Assembly: GCF_002001005.1 (NCBI RefSeq)
Contig: NZ_MUNX01000151.1
Location: 31,247 to 95,246, forward strand
Source: Flavobacterium sp. A45
GTDB taxonomy: Bacteria > Bacteroidota > Bacteroidia > Flavobacteriales > Flavobacteriaceae
DNA length: 64,000 nucleotides
Reading direction: 5' to 3'
The notes under the pieces are model-generated. The model searched no databases and was not told where the DNA came from. It saw only the letters and a list, made by a program, of their open reading frames with translations. How positions within the stretch are numbered: position 1 is the stretch's first letter; every line of letters starts with the position of its first letter. Positions 24,385 to 32,040 of the stretch are shown piece by piece. Made by a program: the position numbers and the translations under genes.

Positions 24385-26397
24385 TTACTCCGTAATGATT
24401 ATTTCTTTTTTGCTTTCCGCGTACACTTCATTGATTACATCAAAGAAATATTGCAGACTGTTAGCGTGTTCTCCTTTGATACTATAAGAAGCATCCGAAA
24501 CGATTGCGCCATTTTTGAATTTGGATTCCACCGTAATTTCGCCTGCGTTTTTCAATACAATGTCATAATAATTGCTTTTGGCATCTTTGTCCAATTCCGT
24601 TTTGGAAGCAGTAATTATTTTTTGAATGTCAAACCAAGCTGCCGCATTGTTTTTAGAAATAGATTTTTTGAAATCAGCGTGCAATGGCATTGCGGTTTGC
24701 TGGATGAGGTTTTCTATGTTTATTTTTGAAGTCGTCAACATCACCACACCATTTTTCAAACCAAGATATAAGTTTTCAAAAAGATTATCCTTTTCAAAAT
24801 GAATGGTGTAATAACCGTTAGTCAATTGATAATCGGTAGCTGTAAATTTACTTTTATTCAAAGGAAGTTGCAGTAATTTGTTTACGAATGATTCATTTCT
24901 GGTATTCATAAGAAAAGTAAAGTCAGGCTGTATTTCATCTTTGATGCCTTTGGTTTCTATTTGCTGATAATTTTCATCATAATCGATGTTCACGAAATCC
25001 CTCTGTACTTTTTTGAGATCATGAAGCACAAAAATTGCGTTGCCGGGAATTAGATCAGCAATGGCTTTTTCGTCCAAAAATAGTGCAACAGCATCAATCA
25101 AAACATCAGCTTCGTTACCGCTTGCTTCTTTGGCGTAAGATTGGTAAACCGAATTCAAAGTGTTTTTTAGAATCTTGTATTCGTAGTTCATAACCGCTTG
25201 CGTATCCATCGAAATGGAGTAATATCCCAAGACATTGTTACCTATGTAATTCATTAGATTTTTATCAATTTTGGAATCACATATTTCTTGGTACGATTTT
25301 TTGGTCTCTTCGTTTTTGGGAGTGATTACTTGATTCAATCGAATTCTGTCTTTTTCAAAATAACCATTAATGTGGTAATTACTGTCCAAAAGACCATTTT
25401 TATATATCCCCGCCAAAGCTGAATTAATTCCCGATAAACTAGAGTACAATTGATGTGTTAATGCATCCAAATCGGCAAAAATATAAAAGTCAGATTTAGA
25501 GTTGTTGTTTTTGAAAATAACAGAGCTACCGGCTATTTCTGTTTTGGAATCGAAAGCTTCCTTGAAAATCGATTCAACAACTGGTCTGATTTTCAGACTC
25601 TCTATGGAATCGGTTTTTCTTAATTCAAGTTCCAAAAGTTTTCGGTTAGTTTCTTCCAATTCAGCATTGGCTTTTTCTTGGGCAGCATAAATTTCATCTT
25701 CAGTTGGTTCCACAATTTTGGGTTCTTCTACTGTTTTTTTGGTTTTCTTTTCCTTTTTGCTTTTCCCTTTTGTTGCTTTTTCCTTTTTATCAGGGTCAGG
25801 AGTTGGCTTTATTTCTTCTGGCACATAGGCGGGAACATCGGTATCATAGGTAACTGCTAGAGTATCTACCAAAACGCCAGTTGTGTCCATGCTCGCTAAA
25901 TCACCGTATGGTTCTTCGGTGTAATTGTATTTATTGGGTTTGGAATAGGAAGCATTCACCAAAACAGCAAATTTGTCATTCCAAGCCAAATGATGTGTTT
26001 TTGAAGTAGCAACGCTATTGTATGATCCTTGCTTTTTTACTTTAAGGCTGTCTCCGTATTTGGTTTGAACCATTTTTTCAAACAATGAAGCATTATTCAG
26101 TGGAATCAGCACTACATAATTCATCACTGTATCTTTGCTGATGTAATATTGATAGTGTTTGTTGGTAAGATCAATTCCGGTTTGACTGAAATCTTTGGGT
26201 AAAAATTTCAATTGTTTTTCCAATAATTCCTGCATCCAAGGATATTCCTGAATGGTTTTGATGGCTACTTTCTCGTTTAGGTTTTTGCCGTTAAAGCACA
26301 AGGCAAAAGGAGCGTTGTTTGGCACTTTGCTGGCTAAATCCTGAGAGTATATCGTTATTGAGAAGCAAATAGCTAGGAATAGTATAAGATTTTTCAT
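24385..26397 (-). CDS. large exported protein, DUF4836-like in layout (second gene of envelope operon)
   Basis: The 670-residue protein has a Sec signal peptide (cut at IYSQ, about 18), then DLASKVPNNAPFALCFNGKNL, quoted as KVPNNAPFALCFNGKNL. This opening (IPxxAxxVxxxNGKxL) is typical of DUF4836 proteins. A strongly charged, coiled-coil-like insert rich in Lys/Glu lies at about 205-260 (KKEKATKGKSKKEKKTKK). The remaining part has repeated blocks of ligand-domain-like strands (VNKLLQLPLNKSKF, AAWFDIQKIITA). It is periplasmic or outer-membrane associated. Neighbours are a lipoprotein (8-base gap upstream) and the anchored protein (6-base gap downstream), implying one complex or pathway. The function is unknown. 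Confidence 0.72.
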   Translation of the reverse strand: MKNLILFLAICFSITIYSQDLASKVPNNAPFALCFNGKNLNEKVAIKTIQEYPWMQELLEKQLKFLPKDFSQTGIDLTNKHYQYYISKDTVMNYVVLIPLNNASLFEKMVQTKYGDSLKVKKQGSYNSVATSKTHHLAWNDKFAVLVNASYSKPNKYNYTEEPYGDLASMDTTGVLVDTLAVTYDTDVPAYVPEEIKPTPDPDKKEKATKGKSKKEKKTKKTVEEPKIVEPTEDEIYAAQEKANAELEETNRKLLELELRKTDSIESLKIRPVVESIFKEAFDSKTEIAGSSVIFKNNNSKSDFYIFADLDALTHQLYSSLSGINSALAGIYKNGLLDSNYHINGYFEKDRIRLNQVITPKNEETKKSYQEICDSKIDKNLMNYIGNNVLGYYSISMDTQAVMNYEYKILKNTLNSVYQSYAKEASGNEADVLIDAVALFLDEKAIADLIPGNAIFVLHDLKKVQRDFVNIDYDENYQQIETKGIKDEIQPDFTFLMNTRNESFVNKLLQLPLNKSKFTATDYQLTNGYYTIHFEKDNLFENLYLGLKNGVVMLTTSKINIENLIQQTAMPLHADFKKSISKNNAAAWFDIQKIITASKTELDKDAKSNYYDIVLKNAGEITVESKFKNGAIVSDASYSIKGEHANSLQYFFDVINEVYAESKKEIIITE

Positions 26398-26405
26398 GTC
26401 TATAT

Positions 26406-27065
26406 TTAATTTAGTATAATCGTATTTTCTATCTTTTCGTTTCCATTAATCACATTCATTATGGAACCGTTTAGTTTAATGGCTTTACTGCTTTTGGAAG
26501 TGACTGCTTTTTTGTTGGTAAAGGATTTGATGGTCGAATCAAATTTGTAAACAGAAGTGTATTTTGCGTTTTGAAAAACTTCCTTGTCGGCCTTTTCCAT
26601 TTTGTCGTATAGGGCTTTTATGGGTACTTTTTGGCTGCGTACAAACTTTTTTTCATTGAAAGTAAAATAATCAGTAGCAATCGTTTGGCTTATTTTTTTG
26701 CTGTTTTTCAATTTTAAAAAAACGGTGTTGAGGTTGCTGATTTTTTGGAAATCCAAATCAATCGCAAAAATATAATTCGTTAAGTCGATATTGGTTTTTA
26801 CGTTCGAAATTCCTGCGGTGTTTTGTGCCAATGCTTCTATTTTTGAAGCTTCATTTTTAATTTCTTCTTTAGAAGGAATAGTATAGCCATTAATTTTCTG
26901 CATCTTCAAAACCGAATTGATTTTAGTTTTGCTTTGGCTAAAATTAATCACAAAATTAAAATGCCCCGATCCATCGTCTTTCATTTTCACTTCTTCAATC
27001 ACTTCAAAGCAGCTTTGAAATAAAAAAGTGAAGCACAATAAGGGAATAAAATAAACTTTTTTCAT
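26406..27065 (-). CDS. lipoprotein of unknown function (first gene of envelope operon)
   Basis: The 219-residue protein has a lipoprotein signal with lipobox LFQSC (Cys19). The mature N-terminus FEVIEEVKMKDDGSGHFNFVIN shows the E(E)xxxxxDGSGxxxxxI pattern common among Bacteroidetes lipoproteins of unknown role. A helical middle (SKEEIKNEASKIEALAQ) follows, then paired strands. It is the promoter-proximal gene of a three-gene minus-strand operon with the two larger envelope proteins. It is probably outer-membrane lipid-anchored and faces the periplasm. No enzymatic motif is visible. Confidence 0.74.
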   Translation of the reverse strand: MKKVYFIPLLCFTFLFQSCFEVIEEVKMKDDGSGHFNFVINFSQSKTKINSVLKMQKINGYTIPSKEEIKNEASKIEALAQNTAGISNVKTNIDLTNYIFAIDLDFQKISNLNTVFLKLKNSKKISQTIATDYFTFNEKKFVRSQKVPIKALYDKMEKADKEVFQNAKYTSVYKFDSTIKSFTNKKAVTSKSSKAIKLNGSIMNVINGNEKIENTIILN

Positions 27066-27172
27066 TTTAAATTTGTTACAAGGTTTTAAGGCTAATACTT
27101 GTAATCATTGGAACTGCAAAGGAAAGGATAAAATTTCTTTTTTGGATTTCTTTAACACGTTTTTTATCCTAT

Positions 27173-28336
27173 TTATTTGATTTTAATCGATTTTGCCGGG
27201 GCCTTAAAAGTCAATTTTAGCCATAAAAAGCCAAATGTACCAGATAGAAAAGAGGCAATTAAAATGGCGATTTTTGAATAAGTAATGATCTCTTCTCCAT
27301 CATTTTTAAAAGCCAAAAGGGTTATGAAAATAGACATCGTAAATCCTATTCCGCCGAGCATTCCTGCTCCTAAGATATTTTTCCATTTTAGATCTGTAGG
27401 CAATTTACTAATGCCTAAACTCACGGCAAGGAAAGAAAACAGTAAAATTCCTAGCGGTTTTCCAACTACAAGACCCAAAATAATTCCCATTGAATTTTCA
27501 TGACTCAATCCTTCATGCCAATCTGGGTTAATTGAAATACAGGTATTGGCAATAGCAAATAGAGGAAGGATAATAAAAGCTACAGGTTCATGCAAAAAAT
27601 GTTGCAGTTTATAGGAAGCAGTGTTTTTTCCTCCATTCCCAAACGGAATCACAAAGCCAAGTAATACCCCTGTAATAGTCGCATGTACACCAGAGTTCAG
27701 CATAAAATACCACATAAAAAAACCTCCGATTAAGTATGGAGCCAGATGATGTACTTTACGTCTGTTCAATATAAATAAGAAACCTAAGATGATTAAAGCA
27801 TAGAGCAAGTTGTCAAATGCAATTGTTTGAGTATAAAATATTGCAATGACTAGGATTGCGCCTAAATCATCAATCACAGCAAGAGCAGTCAGGAATATTT
27901 TTAATGAGGCAGGAACTCTATTGCCTAATAAAGATAAAACACCAATGGCAAAAGCAATATCGGTAGCCATTGGAATTCCGGCTCCGTTTTGTGTTAGCGT
28001 TCCGTAATTCAATGCCAGAAAAATTCCGGCAGGAACAATCATCCCGCCCAAGGCCCCAAAAATAGGAAGAATGGCGTTTTTGATATTGGCCAATTCACCA
28101 TGATACATTTCGCGTTCCAACTCTAAGCCAATCAATAAAAAGAAAATAGTCATTAATCCGTCATTAATCCAATGGGTAATGGAATGATGCCCGATTTCGG
28201 TGTTCCAAAAAGCGATATATTCGTTTTGTATTAATGAATTGGCCAGTAATAAAGACACAACAGTTACAAAAAGGAGCAATAGACCACCCGCTTTTTCGCT
28301 TTGAAAAAATGCAGTAAATGTTTTGGTTAATCTCAT
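27173..28336 (-). CDS. nhaA: Na+/H+ antiporter NhaA
   Basis: The 387-residue inner membrane protein exchanges cytosolic sodium for external protons, for pH and salt homeostasis. Family signatures are clear: NDGLMTIFFLLIGLELERE (58-76), ATDIAFAIGVLSLLG (124-138, Asp126 matching the E. coli Asp133 position) and ALAVIDDLGAILVIA (151-165) with the Asp156-Asp157 pair that binds Na+/H+ in the E. coli protein (Asp163-Asp164). About eleven to twelve hydrophobic helices are visible and the length fits. It lies divergent from the dehydrogenase gene, with a 121-base region between them. The identification is secure. Confidence 0.97.
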   Translation of the reverse strand: MRLTKTFTAFFQSEKAGGLLLLFVTVVSLLLANSLIQNEYIAFWNTEIGHHSITHWINDGLMTIFFLLIGLELEREMYHGELANIKNAILPIFGALGGMIVPAGIFLALNYGTLTQNGAGIPMATDIAFAIGVLSLLGNRVPASLKIFLTALAVIDDLGAILVIAIFYTQTIAFDNLLYALIILGFLFILNRRKVHHLAPYLIGGFFMWYFMLNSGVHATITGVLLGFVIPFGNGGKNTASYKLQHFLHEPVAFIILPLFAIANTCISINPDWHEGLSHENSMGIILGLVVGKPLGILLFSFLAVSLGISKLPTDLKWKNILGAGMLGGIGFTMSIFITLLAFKNDGEEIITYSKIAILIASFLSGTFGFLWLKLTFKAPAKSIKIK

Positions 28337-28423
28337 GTGTAATTGGCTTTAAAAGGAAATGGCTAATTTAAGCATTGTAGGTTAATTATTCTGGGTTTAA
28401 AGGATAAACCGTGATTTTTTAGC

Positions 28424-28431
28424 TAATTTTG
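28424..28431 (+). promoter_or_regulatory. probable -7 element for the hydroxyacid dehydrogenase gene
   Basis: TAATTTTG matches TAnnTTTG, 26 bases before the ATG at 28458. A clear -33 TTG is lacking. Confidence 0.4.
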
Positions 28432-28457
28432 AGACTCTAATTTAGTAATCTTTTTAT

Positions 28458-29408
28458 ATGGACATCAAAATCCTTCATATTGACAGCAATAATCCCATCC
28501 TTTGGGAACAATTGGAGCAGGCTGGTTTTATCAATCATGCTGATTTTACTTCTTCCAAACAAGAAATCGAAGCCAAAATTCAAGACTACCAAGGAATTGT
28601 TATTCGAAGTCGTTTCAAAATTGACAAACAGTTTCTGGACAAAGCGACCAATTTGCAATTCATCGCTCGAGTAGGAGCTGGACTGGAAAGCATTGATTGC
28701 GATTATGCAACATCTAAGAATATTGCATTGATAGCAGCTCCTGAAGGGAATTGTAATGCGGTTGCCGAGCATACTTTGGGAATGATTTTGTCCTTGTTTA
28801 ATAAATTAAACATAGCCGATAGTGAAATTCGTTCCGGTGAATGGAACAGAGAGAAAAATCGTGGTTACGAACTCGACGGCAAAACGGTTGGAATTATAGG
28901 ATATGGAAACATGGGAAAAGCTTTTGCGAAAAAACTTCGTGGTTTTGATGTAGAAGTATTGTGTTACGATATCAAGGAAAATGTGGGTGATGCCAATGCC
29001 AGACAAGTTTCACTACAGGAATTACAGCAAAAAACTGATGTGTTGAGTTTGCACATTCCGTGGACGCCTGAAACTGACAAAATGGTGAATTTAGATTTTA
29101 TTAATGCTTTTGCAAAAGACATTTGGATTATCAATACCTCCAGAGGGAAGAATATCATAACAGCCGATTTGGTTACCGCCATGCAATCTGGAAAAGTTCT
29201 TGGGGCGGGATTGGATGTTTTGGAATACGAGAAACTATCTTTTGAAAACCTATTCCAGAATAAAAATACACCAGAAGCTTTTCAGTATTTATTAGATGGC
29301 CGAAAAGTGATTTTAACACCACACATTGCTGGTTGGACCTATGAAAGCCACGAACGGTTGGCACAAGTGATAGTAGACAAAATTAAGGCTTTGTACGGAA
29401 AAAAATAA
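28458..29408 (+). CDS. D-2-hydroxyacid dehydrogenase (SerA/phosphoglycerate dehydrogenase-like)
   Basis: The 316-residue NAD-dependent enzyme has GVSerA-type organisation without an ACT or regulatory domain. The nucleotide-binding loop VGIIGYGNMGKAFAK (GxGxxG, about 141-155) is followed by YDIKE, the Asp that prefers NAD(H). The active-site triad elements are the Arg in INTSRGKNI (about 232), an acidic residue in LDVLEYEK and the His in LTPHIAGW (about 287). SRFKIDKQFLDKA and ARVGAGLESID near the N-terminus are typical of phosphoglycerate dehydrogenases. It probably oxidises 3-phosphoglycerate to 3-phosphohydroxypyruvate for serine synthesis, but other 2-hydroxyacids cannot be excluded. It is transcribed alone. 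Confidence 0.88.
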   Translation: MDIKILHIDSNNPILWEQLEQAGFINHADFTSSKQEIEAKIQDYQGIVIRSRFKIDKQFLDKATNLQFIARVGAGLESIDCDYATSKNIALIAAPEGNCNAVAEHTLGMILSLFNKLNIADSEIRSGEWNREKNRGYELDGKTVGIIGYGNMGKAFAKKLRGFDVEVLCYDIKENVGDANARQVSLQELQQKTDVLSLHIPWTPETDKMVNLDFINAFAKDIWIINTSRGKNIITADLVTAMQSGKVLGAGLDVLEYEKLSFENLFQNKNTPEAFQYLLDGRKVILTPHIAGWTYESHERLAQVIVDKIKALYGKK

Positions 29409-29501
29409 ACATGTAAGATTTTTAATGGTCTAAAAAATAAGATTTTGTGATATTTTTTTATAAATTAGACGACTATTAATTAATAAATTTAATTTTCAAT
29501 T

Positions 29502-29780
29502 ATGGAGAATTCAAAACGAGAAGATTGGAATAACCCACACCCAATTCGTCAAGAAAACAAAAAAATTTTAGCAGGGATTTTAGCGTTGATTTTCCCATAC
29601 TTTGGGATTCATAAATTTATCCTGGGATATACGCAAGAAGGTATAATTCAGATTATAATAAGTGTTGTAACTTGTGGAGTAGGTAGTATAATAGGTTTTG
29701 TAGAGGGAATTATCTATTTGACTAAATCTGATGAAGAATTTTATCAAACCTATCAGGTCGGAAAGAAAGGTTGGTTTTAA
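29502..29780 (+). CDS. TM2 domain membrane protein
   Basis: The 92-residue protein has a polar N-terminus and a TM2 domain: helix 1 (KILAGILALIFPYFGIHKF), a short loop with the DRFYLG-like block replaced by HKFILGYTQEG, and helix 2 (IIQIIISVVTCGVGSIIGFVEGI, quoted in part), followed by a polar tail. TM2 domains are small helical hairpins in the inner membrane. Their molecular role in bacteria is not established. It is separated by a terminator (29801-29832) from the next TM2 gene, so it is probably its own unit, although the second TM2 gene lies only 138 bases downstream. Confidence 0.88.
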   Translation: MENSKREDWNNPHPIRQENKKILAGILALIFPYFGIHKFILGYTQEGIIQIIISVVTCGVGSIIGFVEGIIYLTKSDEEFYQTYQVGKKGWF

Positions 29781-29800
29781 AAAAAAATAAAGTAAATATG

Positions 29801-29832
29801 AATCCCGTCTCGTCAAAAGAAGAGACGGGATT
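29801..29832 (+). terminator. rho-independent terminator after the first TM2 gene
   Basis: AATCCCGTCTC (29801-29811) pairs perfectly with GAGACGGGATT (29822-29832), followed by a T run. The same AATCCCGT...ACGGGATT core recurs at 31972-32014. Confidence 0.88.
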
Positions 29833-29918
29833 TTTTATGCCTTATTTAATTTGTTAATGCAAAATAAATTATTTTAATAATAAGACATTTCTGTTAATAT
29901 TTATATATTAGCAAAATT

Positions 29919-30317
29919 ATGGAGTATCCGAAAATCCAAAAAAAGAGTAGGGAATTAACCAAAAACCAAATTATTAGAATGGATTTACAAAAAGTTGACA
30001 TGTTCATGATGTTGAACGCAAAGTATTTTGAAGGGCATCATTTGCCTCAAATTAGAGAAAAACTAGTTGAATTAGATGAGACAAAATGGCCTTTAGTCCT
30101 AAATATGCAATTTAAGAGTGCTGATACTCTAATGATTATTTCATTGTCAGCAGGTCAATTAGGAATTGATCGATTTATGCTTGGAGATACCGGGATGGGA
30201 GTTTTGAAACTATTGACTTGCGGAGGATTTGGTATCTGGACAATTGTAGATTGGTTTTCAATAATGAGTTTTACTCGCGAAAAAAACCTAGAAACTTTTT
30301 TGAATTCATTTTACTAA
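29919..30317 (+). CDS. second TM2-domain protein, with a longer soluble N-terminus
   Basis: The 132-residue protein has a charged N-terminal part (about 1-65) rich in Lys/Gln/Glu, predicted to be helical and cytosolic. A TM2-like hairpin follows: TLMIISLSAGQLGIDRFMLGDTGMG with the DRFMLGDTxxG turn, then LLKLLTCGGFGIWTIVDWF (quoted in part). A polar tail follows. It heads a run of four genes on the same strand (TM2, DUF2752, DUF4870-like, M48), the next ATG being only 3 bases after its stop codon. No -7 element of good quality was fixed by eye in the 85 bases upstream. Confidence 0.82.
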   Translation: MEYPKIQKKSRELTKNQIIRMDLQKVDMFMMLNAKYFEGHHLPQIREKLVELDETKWPLVLNMQFKSADTLMIISLSAGQLGIDRFMLGDTGMGVLKLLTCGGFGIWTIVDWFSIMSFTREKNLETFLNSFY

Positions 30318-30320
30318 ACA

Positions 30321-30725
30321 ATGTCTAAAAAAAAGATATATTCGATTGTTCTGATGGCCTGTTTATCAGGCTTTATTTATCTTTTTTTCAATTCATTTTA
30401 TAGCAAACAAATTCATTTTAGCTTGTGTATTTTTAAGAATGTAACAGGGATTCCTTGTCCTTCTTGTGGTACCACCCGAGCAATTCAATTAATTCTTAAG
30501 GGGAGCATTACAGAATCATTATATATGAATCCATTTGGAATCATTGTTGTTTTATTAATGATTATTGCTCCTTTATGGATTCTGTATGATGTAATTGATA
30601 AAAAGAATTCATTTTTATTTTTTTATAAAAAGGCTGAAGAAATAATAAGAATAAAATGGATATCAATAGTATTAATCGGTCTGGTTCTTTTGAATTGGAT
30701 TTGGAATATTTATAAAAAATTATGA
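30321..30725 (+). CDS. DUF2752 membrane protein
   Basis: The 134-residue protein carries the DUF2752 hallmark CPSCGTTRAIQL (about residues 49-60) between hydrophobic helices (about 8-25, 70-90, 108-128). DUF2752 proteins are small inner-membrane proteins with a conserved CxxCGxTR motif, suggesting a redox or metal site, but none has a proven function to my knowledge. Here it lies immediately after a TM2-domain gene and overlaps the following gene by four bases (ATGA), which implies translational coupling. DUF2752 and TM2 genes next to each other are common in Bacteroidetes. Confidence 0.9.
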   Translation: MSKKKIYSIVLMACLSGFIYLFFNSFYSKQIHFSLCIFKNVTGIPCPSCGTTRAIQLILKGSITESLYMNPFGIIVVLLMIIAPLWILYDVIDKKNSFLFFYKKAEEIIRIKWISIVLIGLVLLNWIWNIYKKL

Positions 30726-31171
30726 TTCACAAAACACTTTTTGCCTACAAGCCTAGCGAGCATGAAAAGGAGAGAGCGTCTAATAGTTATTTGATGTCTT
30801 TAGTAGCCTTGGTCGCAGGTTTACCGTTGCCTATAATGAATTTGCTGGCATCCGTTTTCTTTTATTTGGGAAACAGAAAAAGTACCGCTTTTGTAAAATG
30901 GCATTGTACACAAGCTTTACTGGCTCAATTGGGCTTGTTTTTCTTTAATACAGTTGGATTTTGGTGGACTATTTCCGTTGTTTTTGATGGTGGAGAAGTG
31001 ACGAACCATTATATCGCTTACATGATTACCATTGTTGGGTTTAATTTACTTGAATTTATTTTCACGCTTTATTTGGCTACCCAAACCAGAAAAGGAAATC
31101 ATATCGAAATGTATTTCTTTTCGGATATTACTAATTTAATCTGCAAGACCAATCATGAAAACACTATTTAG
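30722..31171 (+). CDS. DUF4870-like membrane protein
   Basis: The 149-residue protein has about four hydrophobic helices. STAFVKWHCTQALLAQLGLFFF matches the (F)VRxHAxQALxL pattern that defines DUF4870-type small membrane proteins related to Tic20 (quoted in part: FVKWHCTQALLAQL). Usual DUF4870 proteins have His-Ala-Lys/Glu in that loop; here it is His-Cys-Thr. It overlaps the DUF2752 gene by 4 bases at its start and the M48 gene by 17 bases at its end, so the three genes are tightly coupled. The role is unknown. Confidence 0.75.
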   Translation: MIHKTLFAYKPSEHEKERASNSYLMSLVALVAGLPLPIMNLLASVFFYLGNRKSTAFVKWHCTQALLAQLGLFFFNTVGFWWTISVVFDGGEVTNHYIAYMITIVGFNLLEFIFTLYLATQTRKGNHIEMYFFSDITNLICKTNHENTI

Positions 31172-31955
31172 AGGATTGTCAATAGTAGTAGTCTTTTTTG
31201 GGATTTGGTTTTTGCTGTCCCAAGTTGATTTCATTACTTTTTTTAAAATAGATAAAGCAAAAAGCGCAACCGAAAAAGGAATGGGCGATATGATTTGGGA
31301 TCAAATAAAAACGACGGAAGATATAATCGTAAATGATTCGATTACCAAATCGTTAGACAAATTATTAAAACCATTGTGTGAAGAAAACGGAATCGAGCGT
31401 GATAGTTTAAAAGTACATGTAATTAAGAAAGATGAGGTTAATGCCTTTGCATTGCCGGACGGTCATTTGGTGGTGTATTCCGGATTAATTGAGGCGTCAA
31501 AGAATGAACAGGCGTTGATAGGTGTTTTGGGACACGAAATTGCTCATATAGAGAACAATCACGTGATGAAAAAATTATCTAAAGAAATTGGTTTTTCTGT
31601 TCTTATGTCGATAACTACGGGGAATAACAATAGTGGAGTAATTCGGGAAGTTATGCATACATTATCATCATCGGCTTATGACCGATCTCTTGAGAAAGAA
31701 GCGGATATTGCCAGTGTTGAATATATGCTGAAAGCCAAAGTCGATCCAGCACCATTTGCCGATTTTCTATATGATATGTCTTTTGATAATAAACTGGAAA
31801 GTGCTTTGTCTTGGGTAAATTCACATCCAGAATCTGAGGAAAGAGCTAAATATGTTTTAGAATACATAAAAGGTAAAAAAATCAATAAGAAAACAGTATT
31901 GTCTCAAACAGAATGGGAACATTTTCAAGGAGCAGTCAAGAATTATGAAAATTAA
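31155..31955 (+). CDS. M48-family membrane-anchored zinc metalloprotease
   Basis: The 266-residue protein has one N-terminal transmembrane helix (about 7-25) and a periplasmic M48 domain. LIGVLGHEIAHIENNH contains the HExxH zinc site (His127, Glu128, His131), and EKEADIASVEYML supplies the third ligand Glu182 in the typical (E/D)xEAD form. SLEKEAD, DGHLVVYSGLIEAS and SHPESEERAKYV are typical of the YcaL/BepA-like group of peptidases that remove misfolded outer membrane proteins. It lacks the BepA TPR tail. It is the last gene of the TM2/DUF2752/DUF4870-like run and overlaps the preceding gene. Confidence 0.92.
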   Translation: MKTLFRGLSIVVVFFGIWFLLSQVDFITFFKIDKAKSATEKGMGDMIWDQIKTTEDIIVNDSITKSLDKLLKPLCEENGIERDSLKVHVIKKDEVNAFALPDGHLVVYSGLIEASKNEQALIGVLGHEIAHIENNHVMKKLSKEIGFSVLMSITTGNNNSGVIREVMHTLSSSAYDRSLEKEADIASVEYMLKAKVDPAPFADFLYDMSFDNKLESALSWVNSHPESEERAKYVLEYIKGKKINKKTVLSQTEWEHFQGAVKNYEN

Positions 31956-31971
31956 AATTTTTCAAAGCATA

Positions 31972-32014
31972 AAAAATCCCGTTTCGTCTATTTTTAGGAC
32001 AAAACGGGATTTTT
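31972..32014. terminator. bidirectional terminator between M48 and olsF genes
   Basis: AAAAATCCCGTTT (31972-31984) pairs perfectly with AAACGGGATTTTT (32002-32014), with extra inner pairing GTC/GAC. It lies between convergent genes and has A/T runs on both sides. Confidence 0.88.
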
Positions 32015-32040
32015 ATAATCTTAAAACTGGAATCTAAAAT

